DNA of 37,963 nt, taken from assembly GCA_947458915.1 (NCBI GenBank), contig CANHAE010000007.1, positions 1-37,963 on the forward strand. Direction: 5' to 3'. The position numbers and the translations under genes were made by a program. This document shows, piece by piece, positions 18,623 to 27,405 of this stretch. Position 1 is the stretch's first letter. Each line of letters opens with the position of its first letter. This DNA is from Bacteroidota bacterium. GTDB lineage: Bacteria; Bacteroidota; Bacteroidia; Chitinophagales; Chitinophagaceae. The notes under the pieces were generated by a model. It saw nothing but the letters and a program-made list of their open reading frames with translations, did no database searches and had not been told where the DNA came from.

Positions 18623-19186
18623 TTAAACTTGAAGGGAACTTAAAGTTATCTGTTCCTTGCAAAATGCGTTAAATTCTTGCGTAATTGAAGCAGAAACTGG
18701 TTCATTTATATCTTTTTGAAGCAGCTTATTATTCTTAAAGTCAATAGTGATAACATCATCCTTTATAATTACATTTTGGATCGCATTCCAAGGATAATGT
18801 TTTTTTGGGAATGTATTAATTACAATTCCAGCTGGGTCGAAGGCAATCTCGTAGGGAAATTTTACTTGACGCTCAAATAATGCAGCAATTAGGTAAATAC
18901 CCGCTACAACCAAGGCATTGGGGATTAAGAACCAACCCCAGGAAGCAAATAAAAGGCCTAAACGGTAATAGGGAACACCCCCTTTTTGTTTTTGATAGGT
19001 GCAAAAAACCATCCAACTTATAACAGAAGTCATTATTGCAATTATTAGGGCTGGTTTAGGGAAAACCCCGTTGTAAATACAATATATATATGCTAAAACG
19101 GACAACCCTAACATAAACTGGCTAATGCGATCCACATTTTTAAAATCGGGCGTTTTACAAACAATTATATAGTCAAAAAGGCGCAT
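18623..19186 (-). CDS. Hypothetical membrane protein (PH-like C-terminus)
   Basis: TM segments then FDPAGIVINTFPKKHYPWNAIQNVIIKDDVITIDFKNNKLLQKDI beta-rich domain. Confidence 0.65.
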   Translation of the reverse strand: MRLFDYIIVCKTPDFKNVDRISQFMLGLSVLAYIYCIYNGVFPKPALIIAIMTSVISWMVFCTYQKQKGGVPYYRLGLLFASWGWFLIPNALVVAGIYLIAALFERQVKFPYEIAFDPAGIVINTFPKKHYPWNAIQNVIIKDDVITIDFKNNKLLQKDINEPVSASITQEFNAFCKEQITLSSLQV

Positions 19187-19238
19187 AAAAGTGATTTATG
19201 ATTTTGGTAAAATTTAATGCAATTTAAGGCCATTTGGT

Positions 19239-19246
19239 TAACTTTG
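19239..19246 (+). promoter_or_regulatory. -7 element TAACTTTG 4 nt upstream of ccmE ATG
   Basis: Plus strand reads TAACTTTG-GTGC-ATG. Confidence 0.45.
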
Positions 19247-19250
19247 GTGC

Positions 19251-19661
19251 ATGAAGAAATCACATATCGTTTTATTAGTACTTATTGCAGCGGCAATAGT
19301 TATTTTAGTGAGTTACACTGGAGATTTAAGTAGTTACGAAACGGTAAACTCGGCAAAGCAAAAAGAAGGCAAGTTTGTTAACTTAATAGTGAAAATGGAT
19401 AAAGCGGTGCCGGTAGAATATGATCCCATTAAAAATCCAAATTATTTAAAGTTTGCTGTACAAGATAGTTTAGGAGGTAAAATTGCTGTTGTTTACCACA
19501 ATACAATGCCAACTGATATGGAAAAATCAGAAAGGTTGGTTTTGAAAGGGAAAGTACAAGGCGATGTTTTTGAATGCTCGGCTATCGTGCTTAAATGTCC
19601 TTCAAAATACAAGGACAATGCCAACGCGACGCAAGGTGCGCAAACAGCAATGGCGAATTAA
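19251..19661 (+). CDS. ccmE: Cytochrome c maturation protein CcmE
   Basis: N-terminal anchor; LIVKMDKAVPVEYDPIKNPNYLKFAVQDSLGGKIAVVYHNTMPTDMEKSERLVLKGKVQGDVFECSAIVLKCPSKY (OB fold, CPSKY). Confidence 0.88.
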   Translation: MKKSHIVLLVLIAAAIVILVSYTGDLSSYETVNSAKQKEGKFVNLIVKMDKAVPVEYDPIKNPNYLKFAVQDSLGGKIAVVYHNTMPTDMEKSERLVLKGKVQGDVFECSAIVLKCPSKYKDNANATQGAQTAMAN

Positions 19662-19679
19662 TCATTTACAAATTTATCA

Positions 19680-22109
19680 ATGAATAACATACAATTTATC
19701 GGCGAAAGTTTATTCGCTGGGCAGCTAGGCTATTTTTTAACATTGCTTTCTTTAGTAGCATCATTAGTAGCCACTTTCGCATTTGCTAAATCATTTTATG
19801 CAAAAGAATTAACAATAGCAAATCAATGGAAAAAATTAGCACGTATCGCTTTTTACATTGAAACAGTTGCGGTTATTTCCTGCTTTGTGGTTTTATTTTA
19901 TATTATTACGAATCACTTATTTGAATATAAGTATGCTTACATGCATAGTGACAAAAATATGCCATTCGAATATTTGTTGAGTTGTTTTTGGGAAGGACAG
20001 GAAGGTAGTTTCTTGTTATGGAGTTTTTGGCATTGTATTTTAGGATTGATTGTTATGGCGCGTGTTAAAGAAAGAGAAAGCGGGGTAATGATGGTATTAA
20101 GCTTTGTACAATTTTGTTTAGCGACCATGGTTATTGGCATTTATATTTTTGATTATAAAATTGGAAGTAGCCCTTTTATCCTTTTAAGGCAAGAAATGAA
20201 TTGGCCTATTTTATCACGTCCCGATTATTTACAATTAGTGAAGGACGGCACAGGACTAAATACATTATTACAGAACTATTGGATGGTGATTCACCCGCCC
20301 GTATTATTTTTAGGATTTGCATCTACTACTATTCCATTTGGCTTTGTAGTTGCGGGTTTATTAAAAAAGGATAATGATTGGGCCGAAGTTTGTTCCCCTT
20401 GGGCTGCGTTTTCGGCGGGCATTTTAGGATTAGGGATTATGATGGGCGCTGCATGGGCTTACGAGAGTTTAAATTTTGGAGGCTATTGGGCATGGGATCC
20501 TGTAGAAAATGCTTCCTTAGTACCATGGCTTACTTTAGTTGCGGCAATTCATACTAGCATTGTTTATAAAAGAACAGGAACGAGTTTAAAAGCAAGCTAT
20601 TTATTCTACGGACTTAGTTTTTTATTGGTTATTTATTCAACTTTCTTAACAAGAAGTGGGGTTCTAGGTGATACATCTGTCCATGCTTTTACCGATTTAG
20701 GGATGAATGGGCAGTTGCTTTCTTTCCTATTAATATTCGTAATTCCTTATTTCATTTTATACTTCATTCGTTTTAATACAATGAAAGAACCAGTGAAGGA
20801 TGATGTGGTAGATAGCAGAGAATTTTGGATGCTAGTGGGTTCATTAGTGCTTTTACTTTCGGCAATTGTCATATCTGCTATTACTTCAATCCCTGTATTT
20901 AATAAACTTTTTGGCACTAAAATTGCACCTCCAGAAGATATTTTATTCGCGCACAATCAAGTACAAGTTTTTGTTGCTATTATTATTGGGGTGTTAACAG
21001 CTGTCGGTCAATTTTTAAAATACAAAGCAACTACCAAGGCACAATTCTTCAAACAAATTAAATGGCCATTAATTATTACCATTGTTTTAAGTGCTATTTG
21101 CATCACTTTTATAGGTATTTTATTTAAAGAAAAAGGAGCGGGATTTTTAGGCGCATTGTATGTGGCTGTTGTAACTTCTATATTTTCTATTGTAGCAAAT
21201 ACTTATTATTTAATAAGTATCATTAAAGGTAAAATGAAGTCAGCGGGTGCTTCTATTTCACATATTGGTTTCGGGCTTATGCTATTGGGTATTTTAATCT
21301 CAGCATCAAACAAAACAGTATTAAGTTGGAATACCACAGGCTTCAGTCCTTTACAAGTTGAAAAAGACAATAAAACTCCTATTGGCAACCCAATGGAGAA
21401 TATTACATTAATTGAAGGGATTGATACAGATATGGGTAAATATATGGTTACCTATTTGCGTGACACTTTCGACACTTTTGAAAACAGACATTTTGAGCTA
21501 AAATTTAAAGCGAAAAAAACAGACGAAGTGTTTTTTCTTTATCCAGATGTGATGAAGAATAATAAAATGGAAGGATTTTCGGCCAACCCTGCAGCTAAAC
21601 ATTATTTACATAAGGATATATTTTCTTACGTAACTTCTTTCCAGGATAATAATGAAGAAGACACGACTCGTTTTACCCCAAATCAAATAGCCATTGGGGA
21701 TTCTATTTTTTATAGTAATGGTTATATTAAATTAAATAAAGTAGTAGTTAATCCAAATACGGAAAGACCTGAAGGAAGTAATGAATTGGCTTTGGAATTA
21801 ATAGTTACCTCAAAAGAAGGCATTGAATACTTAGCTAATCCAAGTATTATTATTAAAGAAATGACCATGGAGAGTGTACTTGATACTATTAAAGCGCAAA
21901 ACCTTATACTAAGTTTTAATAAAGTAATTGATCAAAAAAAGGGCACTTTGGAGATAGGCGTTAAGGAAGCTAAAACGCTTTCTAAATTAATTACGATAAA
22001 AGTGTATGAATTTCCTTTCATCAATGTTTTATGGCTAGGTGTTATAGTAATGACAATTGGCTTCTTTATTGCAACTTGGGCTAGGGTGAAGCAGTCAAAA
22101 AAGCCATAG
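19680..22109 (+). CDS. ccmF: Cytochrome c biogenesis protein CcmF/CcsA family
   Basis: CFWEGQEGSFLLWSFWH; MVIHPPVLFLGFAS; WWD-like GGYWAWDPVENASLVPWL; LTRSGVLGDTSVHAF. Confidence 0.92.
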   Translation: MNNIQFIGESLFAGQLGYFLTLLSLVASLVATFAFAKSFYAKELTIANQWKKLARIAFYIETVAVISCFVVLFYIITNHLFEYKYAYMHSDKNMPFEYLLSCFWEGQEGSFLLWSFWHCILGLIVMARVKERESGVMMVLSFVQFCLATMVIGIYIFDYKIGSSPFILLRQEMNWPILSRPDYLQLVKDGTGLNTLLQNYWMVIHPPVLFLGFASTTIPFGFVVAGLLKKDNDWAEVCSPWAAFSAGILGLGIMMGAAWAYESLNFGGYWAWDPVENASLVPWLTLVAAIHTSIVYKRTGTSLKASYLFYGLSFLLVIYSTFLTRSGVLGDTSVHAFTDLGMNGQLLSFLLIFVIPYFILYFIRFNTMKEPVKDDVVDSREFWMLVGSLVLLLSAIVISAITSIPVFNKLFGTKIAPPEDILFAHNQVQVFVAIIIGVLTAVGQFLKYKATTKAQFFKQIKWPLIITIVLSAICITFIGILFKEKGAGFLGALYVAVVTSIFSIVANTYYLISIIKGKMKSAGASISHIGFGLMLLGILISASNKTVLSWNTTGFSPLQVEKDNKTPIGNPMENITLIEGIDTDMGKYMVTYLRDTFDTFENRHFELKFKAKKTDEVFFLYPDVMKNNKMEGFSANPAAKHYLHKDIFSYVTSFQDNNEEDTTRFTPNQIAIGDSIFYSNGYIKLNKVVVNPNTERPEGSNELALELIVTSKEGIEYLANPSIIIKEMTMESVLDTIKAQNLILSFNKVIDQKKGTLEIGVKEAKTLSKLITIKVYEFPFINVLWLGVIVMTIGFFIATWARVKQSKKP

Positions 22110-22199
22110 TAGGTAATTAAAAGGCTTTGTGGTATAAAGGTTACTTTTTGTACATTAGTGTATTAATATTCAAATGGCTAAAAGGGAACATATCATATA

Positions 22200-22811
22200 A
22201 TGGCACAACTATTAAAATATTGTATATTGGTTTGTTTATTGGGCATTGCTCATATAGGTGCTTTCGCGCAAACGCAAACAGGGGACACTATAAGAGTTGA
22301 AGCTTTTATAACCCCTGAAGGAGACACAATTGGCCAATCATGGCTACCCGATGTTGCAGTTATTACTAAACAAACCAGGGCTGGACGAAATTATTGGGAC
22401 AACTGGACACGTTTAAGAAACGCAGTTTATGTCACTTATCCCTATGCTAAGACTGCAGGAAAAATTATCACTGAAGTAAATGCACAGTTGGTAAATGTTT
22501 CTGACGAAAAATTACGCCGACAAATAATAAAGTCTAGGGAAAAAGAGATGAAACGCGATTTTGCAGATAAGGTCACGAAATTGTCGGTTTACCAAGGTAA
22601 AGTTTTAATGAAATTAATTAATCGAGAAACCGGTAGTAACTGTTACGATATTGTAAAAGAATTTAAAGGCGGTTTTAATGCAGGATTATGGCAAACTATT
22701 GCTTTTGTGTTTGGGGGCAATTTAAAGCAACCTTATGACCCTAAGGGGGACGACCGCGAAATAGAGAAAATTGTTAAAGACGTGAGCATAATGTATGGTT
22801 ACAAGGGTTAA
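22200..22811 (+). CDS. DUF4294 domain-containing secreted protein
   Basis: Signal peptide; RLRNAVYVTYPYAKTAGKIITEVNAQL; MKRDFADKVTKLSVYQGKVLMKLINRETGSNCYDIVKEFKGGFNAGLWQ. Confidence 0.82.
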   Translation: MAQLLKYCILVCLLGIAHIGAFAQTQTGDTIRVEAFITPEGDTIGQSWLPDVAVITKQTRAGRNYWDNWTRLRNAVYVTYPYAKTAGKIITEVNAQLVNVSDEKLRRQIIKSREKEMKRDFADKVTKLSVYQGKVLMKLINRETGSNCYDIVKEFKGGFNAGLWQTIAFVFGGNLKQPYDPKGDDREIEKIVKDVSIMYGYKG

Positions 22812-22824
22812 TACAGCCTATAAT

Positions 22825-22850
22825 TTGGGGTAGGTTTTTGGGGTAGGTTT
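22825..22850 (+). repeat. Perfect tandem duplication of 13-bp unit ttggggtaggttt
   Basis: Two adjacent copies 22825-22837 and 22838-22850 in the glnS 5' region. Confidence 0.9.
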
Positions 22851-22880
22851 TTGTACCTTTATCCGAATAGATTGTACAAA

Positions 22881-24539
22881 ATGAGCGAAGAAAAAAGTCT
22901 GAATTTTATTGAAGAAATTATATCCCAAGATTTAGCCTCTGGGAAGTATGAAAATATTTTAACAAGGTTCCCTCCTGAACCCAATGGATATTTACATATT
23001 GGTCATGCAAAAAGTATTTGTTTAAATTTTGGTTTAGCAAAACGTTTTGGTGGAGCTACTAACTTAAGATTTGATGATACAAATCCAACTAAAGAAGAAA
23101 CCGAGTATGTTGATAGTATTAAAGCCGATGTAAAATGGCTAGGTTTTGAATGGGTTAAAGAATGTTATGCTTCCGACTATTTTGACCAACTATATGAATT
23201 TGCTGTCCAATTAATTGAAAAAGGGCTTGCCTATGTTGATGACAGTACTGCCGAACAAATTGCATTGCAGAAAGGTACACCAACTGTGCCAGGAACTGGT
23301 AATGAATACCGCGATAGAACCGTTGCTGAAAATTTATCCTTATTTGCTGCAATGAAAGAAGGAAAGTATAATGATGGTGAAAAAGTGTTGCGTGCTAAAA
23401 TTGATTTAGCGAGTCCGAATATGCACATGCGTGACCCTTTACTTTACAGAATTAAAAAAGCACATCACCATAGAACAGGGGATGCGTGGTGCATTTATCC
23501 AATGTACGATTTCGCACATGGTCAAAGTGATTCCATTGAAAAAATCACACATTCTATATGTACCTTGGAATTTATTCCTCACCGTGCTTTGTATGATTGG
23601 TGTATTGAACAATTAGCCATTTTCCCTTCTAAACAATATGAATTTGCCCGTTTAAACATGAATTACACAGTCATGAGTAAACGCAAATTATTGCAATTGG
23701 TTACCGAAGGGCATGTGTCAAGCTGGGACGACCCTCGCATGCCAACCATTAGCGGTATGCGTCGCAGGGGCTATACGCCAGAGAGCATTAGAGATTTTTG
23801 TGATCGCATAGGTATTGCAAAAAGAGAAAATATTATTGATTTCAGTTTATTAGAATTTTGTGTGCGAGAGCATTTGAATAAAATTGCTCAAAGAAGAATG
23901 GTGGTATCTAACCCTGTAAAATTGGTAATTACTAATTATGACAAGGGGGAAGAAATGTTAAGTTCAGAAAACAATCCCGAAGATCCTACAGGCGGGGTGC
24001 GTGATGTTCCATTTAGTAATACATTATGGATTGAACGAAGTGATTTTATGGAAGAACCAACAAAGAAGTATTTTAGGTTAGGCCCAGATTTAATGGTGCG
24101 CTTAAAAAGCGCATACATTATTAAGTGTGATAGTTTTGAAAAAGATGCAGCAGGAAATATAGAAACCATTTTTGCAAGTTATTTCCCAGAAAGCAAAAGC
24201 GGCAGCGACACGTCGGGTTTGCATGTAAAAGGTACGCTGCATTGGGTGAGTGCAAAACACGCTATTCCAGTTGTCTTAAACGAATATGACCGTCTTTTTA
24301 GCGTTGAAGATGTTGCTGGTGCAGAAGGCGACTTTAAAGAATATATTAACCCTAACTCGTTGACTACTGATACCAATGCGTGGGGTGAACCTGCTTTATT
24401 GAATGACACACAAGACACTCGTTTTCAATTTTTAAGAAAAGGCTATTTTTATCAGGATACAAAAAGTACAAAGGAAAAATTGGTATTTAACCGAACGGTG
24501 ACATTAAAAGATGCTTGGGCAAAAGAACAAAAAAAATAG
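22881..24539 (+). CDS. glnS: Glutaminyl-tRNA synthetase
   Basis: FPPEPNGYLHIGHAKS, MSKRK; start set at MSEEKSLNF rather than ORF track 22851. Confidence 0.95.
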   Translation: MSEEKSLNFIEEIISQDLASGKYENILTRFPPEPNGYLHIGHAKSICLNFGLAKRFGGATNLRFDDTNPTKEETEYVDSIKADVKWLGFEWVKECYASDYFDQLYEFAVQLIEKGLAYVDDSTAEQIALQKGTPTVPGTGNEYRDRTVAENLSLFAAMKEGKYNDGEKVLRAKIDLASPNMHMRDPLLYRIKKAHHHRTGDAWCIYPMYDFAHGQSDSIEKITHSICTLEFIPHRALYDWCIEQLAIFPSKQYEFARLNMNYTVMSKRKLLQLVTEGHVSSWDDPRMPTISGMRRRGYTPESIRDFCDRIGIAKRENIIDFSLLEFCVREHLNKIAQRRMVVSNPVKLVITNYDKGEEMLSSENNPEDPTGGVRDVPFSNTLWIERSDFMEEPTKKYFRLGPDLMVRLKSAYIIKCDSFEKDAAGNIETIFASYFPESKSGSDTSGLHVKGTLHWVSAKHAIPVVLNEYDRLFSVEDVAGAEGDFKEYINPNSLTTDTNAWGEPALLNDTQDTRFQFLRKGYFYQDTKSTKEKLVFNRTVTLKDAWAKEQKK

Positions 24540-24545
24540 TTGCAC

Positions 24546-25910
24546 ATGCTAAGTTTTGAAAACTTTAAACAAGTTTGGGGAAAGCAGTTTCCAGAAACTA
24601 ATTTTAGGAATAATCATTTCTTAATTGCGGTAAGTGGGGGTATAGATAGCATTGTACTTGCTTATTTAATGCATCAAATTGGTTCAAAATGCACTATTGC
24701 ACATGTTAATTTCCAATTGCGTGGATCAGAGAGTGAAAGAGATGAAAATTTCGTCCGTTCCTTTGCAAGCAGGTTGGATATTCCCTTGTTTGTTCATAAA
24801 TCCGATACGGCACAATATGCACAAGACAACAAAATGGGGATTCAGGAAGCTGCCCGTGAAATTAGATATACTTGGTTTGATACTTTAATGAAGGAAATAA
24901 CTGTTACAACCGGTAAGCCTACTTTTTTACTAACTGCACATCATGCCGATGACCAAGTAGAAACGGTTTTAATGCATTTATTTCGCGGTACTGGTTTGCA
25001 CGGACTAACAGGTATACCAGCAAGGCGCAATGACAGTATGGCTATTATAAGGCCATTGCTTAGCTTTACAAAGGAGCAGTTAGCTACATTCGCACAGGCA
25101 AATAATATTCAAAACATTGAAGACAGTTCGAACTCTAAGAATGATTATACAAGGAATTTAATTCGAAATAAATTAATTCCTGAAATTGAAGCTGTATATC
25201 CAAATGTTACACAAAATATTATTACCACTGTTGAAAGGCTAAAAGAATCGGAGGAAATTGTAAATACAACGGTAGCGGCTTTTTGGAAGAAGGGGCTGCG
25301 GACTTCAAAAGGTATTTTAAGTATTCCAATTAAAAATTGGGAAAAAGTAATTACAAACAAAACGTATACTTGGGGGCTAATTAAAAATTATGGATTTAAG
25401 GCTACTCAAATTGAAGAAGTTGTTAAGTTATTACAAGCTTCAGACGGGGCTTATATAGAAACTAGTTCACACCGATTTATTAAGTGGAAAGCACAAATTC
25501 AAATTGTTGCAAATGACGCTTCAACTGAACATATTATAATAAATAGAGAGGACATAAATGTTCAAGGAAAATGGGAAAATTTACATTTTGAAATAAAGCA
25601 AATTACCGAGGTGGTAATTAATCCTAGTCCAAAATACGCTTATTTGGATGCCGATTTAGTTCAATGGCCTTTGCTTTTAAGAACTTGGCAGTCTTCCGAT
25701 TATTTCTATCCATTAGGATTTAGGAAAAAGAAAAAGCTGAATCACTTTTTAGGGGGTCTGAAACTAAGCCCAACCCTAAAAGCGCGTATTACATTGCTAA
25801 TCATGGGTGATAAAATTTTGTGGGTTACGGGCAAAAGAATCGACGATCGCTTCAAAGTGACCAATTCAACCAAATTGGTATTGGTTATTACTTATATAGA
25901 TAAGCCATAA
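24546..25910 (+). CDS. tilS: tRNA(Ile)-lysidine synthetase TilS
   Basis: AVSGGIDSIVLAYL PP-loop; TAHHADDQVETVLMHLFRGTGLHGLTGI; start at ATG 24546 (track start 24540 is TTG). Confidence 0.93.
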   Translation: MLSFENFKQVWGKQFPETNFRNNHFLIAVSGGIDSIVLAYLMHQIGSKCTIAHVNFQLRGSESERDENFVRSFASRLDIPLFVHKSDTAQYAQDNKMGIQEAAREIRYTWFDTLMKEITVTTGKPTFLLTAHHADDQVETVLMHLFRGTGLHGLTGIPARRNDSMAIIRPLLSFTKEQLATFAQANNIQNIEDSSNSKNDYTRNLIRNKLIPEIEAVYPNVTQNIITTVERLKESEEIVNTTVAAFWKKGLRTSKGILSIPIKNWEKVITNKTYTWGLIKNYGFKATQIEEVVKLLQASDGAYIETSSHRFIKWKAQIQIVANDASTEHIIINREDINVQGKWENLHFEIKQITEVVINPSPKYAYLDADLVQWPLLLRTWQSSDYFYPLGFRKKKKLNHFLGGLKLSPTLKARITLLIMGDKILWVTGKRIDDRFKVTNSTKLVLVITYIDKP

Positions 25911-26023
25911 TACTTTCTTCCTTAGTCAGGTTTACTATTTTCAAGAGGTAGGGTAAAACAGTTATAAAAATGAAAGGTTTAAAAAAACTGGTTCAGTAGT
26001 ATTATTAAGGTAGCTGCATTTTT

Positions 26024-26662
26024 TTAAACACCTAAGTACATGCGCACTTGGTCAATAAAACTTGCTACAACATTAATTCCAGCCATAAAATAAGCACTCA
26101 TTATTAGAAATATAATTCCATATAAGGAACCCCATAAATGAGCACTGTGGTTAATGCCTCCATGACCTTGCTTAGATAAGTAGGCAGTAATGCCAAGGTA
26201 GATTGGGCCAAAAATAAAGCCAGGTATAATGGGAGGAATAATAAAGAAACCAATTTGCATAGTGGGTTGTAAAAAAATACCGGCAAAAACAATAGCCGAT
26301 ACTGCACCAGATGCCCCCAAGCTTCTATAATTATATTGATGTTTATGTTGATAGTAGGTAGGTACAAGACAAACTATTAGTGCTGAAAAATACATTAATA
26401 GGTAGAAGAAACTACCGGATTCCCCAAATAGCATAGTAAAATATTGTTCAACTAAGTCCCCGAACATATAAAAAGAGAACATATTAAATGCAAGATGCAT
26501 AAAATCGGCATGAATAAAACCCGAAGTAATATACTGGTATAATTTGTTATTCCTTGAAACTGAATAGGGATGAAATATTAATTTGTCCATTAAGGATTCA
26601 TAATTCATAGCTAATAGTGAAATAGCAACTGTGGCAATGGTTATATAAAGTGTTATACTCAT
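26024..26662 (-). CDS. Rhomboid family intramembrane serine protease
   Basis: SGFIHADFMHLAFNMFSFYMFG; SLGASGAVSA catalytic Ser; NHSAHLWGSLYGI catalytic His. Confidence 0.92.
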   Translation of the reverse strand: MSITLYITIATVAISLLAMNYESLMDKLIFHPYSVSRNNKLYQYITSGFIHADFMHLAFNMFSFYMFGDLVEQYFTMLFGESGSFFYLLMYFSALIVCLVPTYYQHKHQYNYRSLGASGAVSAIVFAGIFLQPTMQIGFFIIPPIIPGFIFGPIYLGITAYLSKQGHGGINHSAHLWGSLYGIIFLIMSAYFMAGINVVASFIDQVRMYLGV

Positions 26663-26664
26663 AA

Positions 26665-27129
26665 TTATTCGTGATGATATTTTTCGTTAGCCAAAATACT
26701 ACAAGCTCGGTAAATTTGTTCAGCTAATATTAGCCTTACTAGCATATGCGGAAATACTAGTTCCGATAGTGACCATGTGAATTGGGCCCTTTCTTTAATT
26801 TCTTCAGCAACACCATAGGCGCCGCCAATTAAGAAAACAATTTTTTGAGCACTTTGATTTGCTTTTTGTTGAATTAATTTAGCAAGCCCTGGGGAGGTTA
26901 GCATTTTTCCTTTTTCGTCCAATAGAATTAATACGTCTGTGGGGGTTAATGCTTTTAAAATACTTGCGGCTTCTGCTTTTTTTATTTGGCTAGGATCAGT
27001 CAATTTAGAAGGCATTATTAATTGCCATTCCAAAGAGTAGTAATGGCCAATTCTTTTAGTGAATTGGTCGACACCCTCTTTAATATAGGCTTCGTTTGCT
27101 TTGCCGACAGACCAGATAGCTATTTTCAA
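26665..27129 (-). CDS. rlmH: 23S rRNA (pseudouridine1915-N3)-methyltransferase RlmH
   Basis: LLDEKGKMLTSPGLA; VFLIGGAYGVAEEIKERAQFTWSLSELVFPHMLVRLILAEQIYRACSILANEKYHHE. Confidence 0.96.
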   Translation of the reverse strand: MKIAIWSVGKANEAYIKEGVDQFTKRIGHYYSLEWQLIMPSKLTDPSQIKKAEAASILKALTPTDVLILLDEKGKMLTSPGLAKLIQQKANQSAQKIVFLIGGAYGVAEEIKERAQFTWSLSELVFPHMLVRLILAEQIYRACSILANEKYHHE

Positions 27130-27152
27130 TTTTATTAAAATTCAGTATATTT

Positions 27153-27160
27153 CAAAAATA
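27153..27160 (-). promoter_or_regulatory. -7 element TATTTTTG upstream of rlmH
   Basis: TAnnTTTG 23 nt upstream of ATG. Confidence 0.4.
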
Positions 27161-27199
27161 CACTAATTTTTTATCTTAACATTTAAAGGGATAGGCACG

Positions 27200-27228
27200 A
27201 AAAAGCCCACACTGTTCGTGTGGGCTTT
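27200..27228 (-). terminator. Rho-independent terminator immediately after tRNA-Arg
   Basis: AAAGCCCACAC-loop-GTGTGGGCTTT 11-bp perfect stem, 5-nt loop, followed on minus by further T. Confidence 0.88.
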
Positions 27229-27229
27229 G

Positions 27230-27303
27230 TGACCGCGTCAGGATTCAAACCTGAAACCCCCTCATCCGTAGTGAGGTACTCTATTCAGTTGAGCTACGCA
27301 GCC
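27230..27303 (-). tRNA. tRNA-Arg (anticodon ACG)
   Basis: Minus strand GGCTGCGTAGCTCAACTGAATAGAGTACCTCACTACGGATGAGGGGGTTTCAGGTTTGAATCCTGACGCGGTCA folds as cloverleaf; anticodon loop CTACGGA; CCA not encoded. Confidence 0.93.
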
Positions 27304-27405
27304 ATTCCTATTTCTAACCTAAGTCAGAAAGGGTTGCAAATATACCTCAAAATCCTATTCTTCCAAAGGTTTTGCCTATTTTATTAACGCTTTATAGCTA
27401 AATAA

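Noticed and set aside
26104-26367. 87-aa minus ORF in a different frame inside the rhomboid gene
   Set aside because: Same-strand out-of-frame ORF in a TM-coding segment; the rhomboid frame has clear catalytic motifs.
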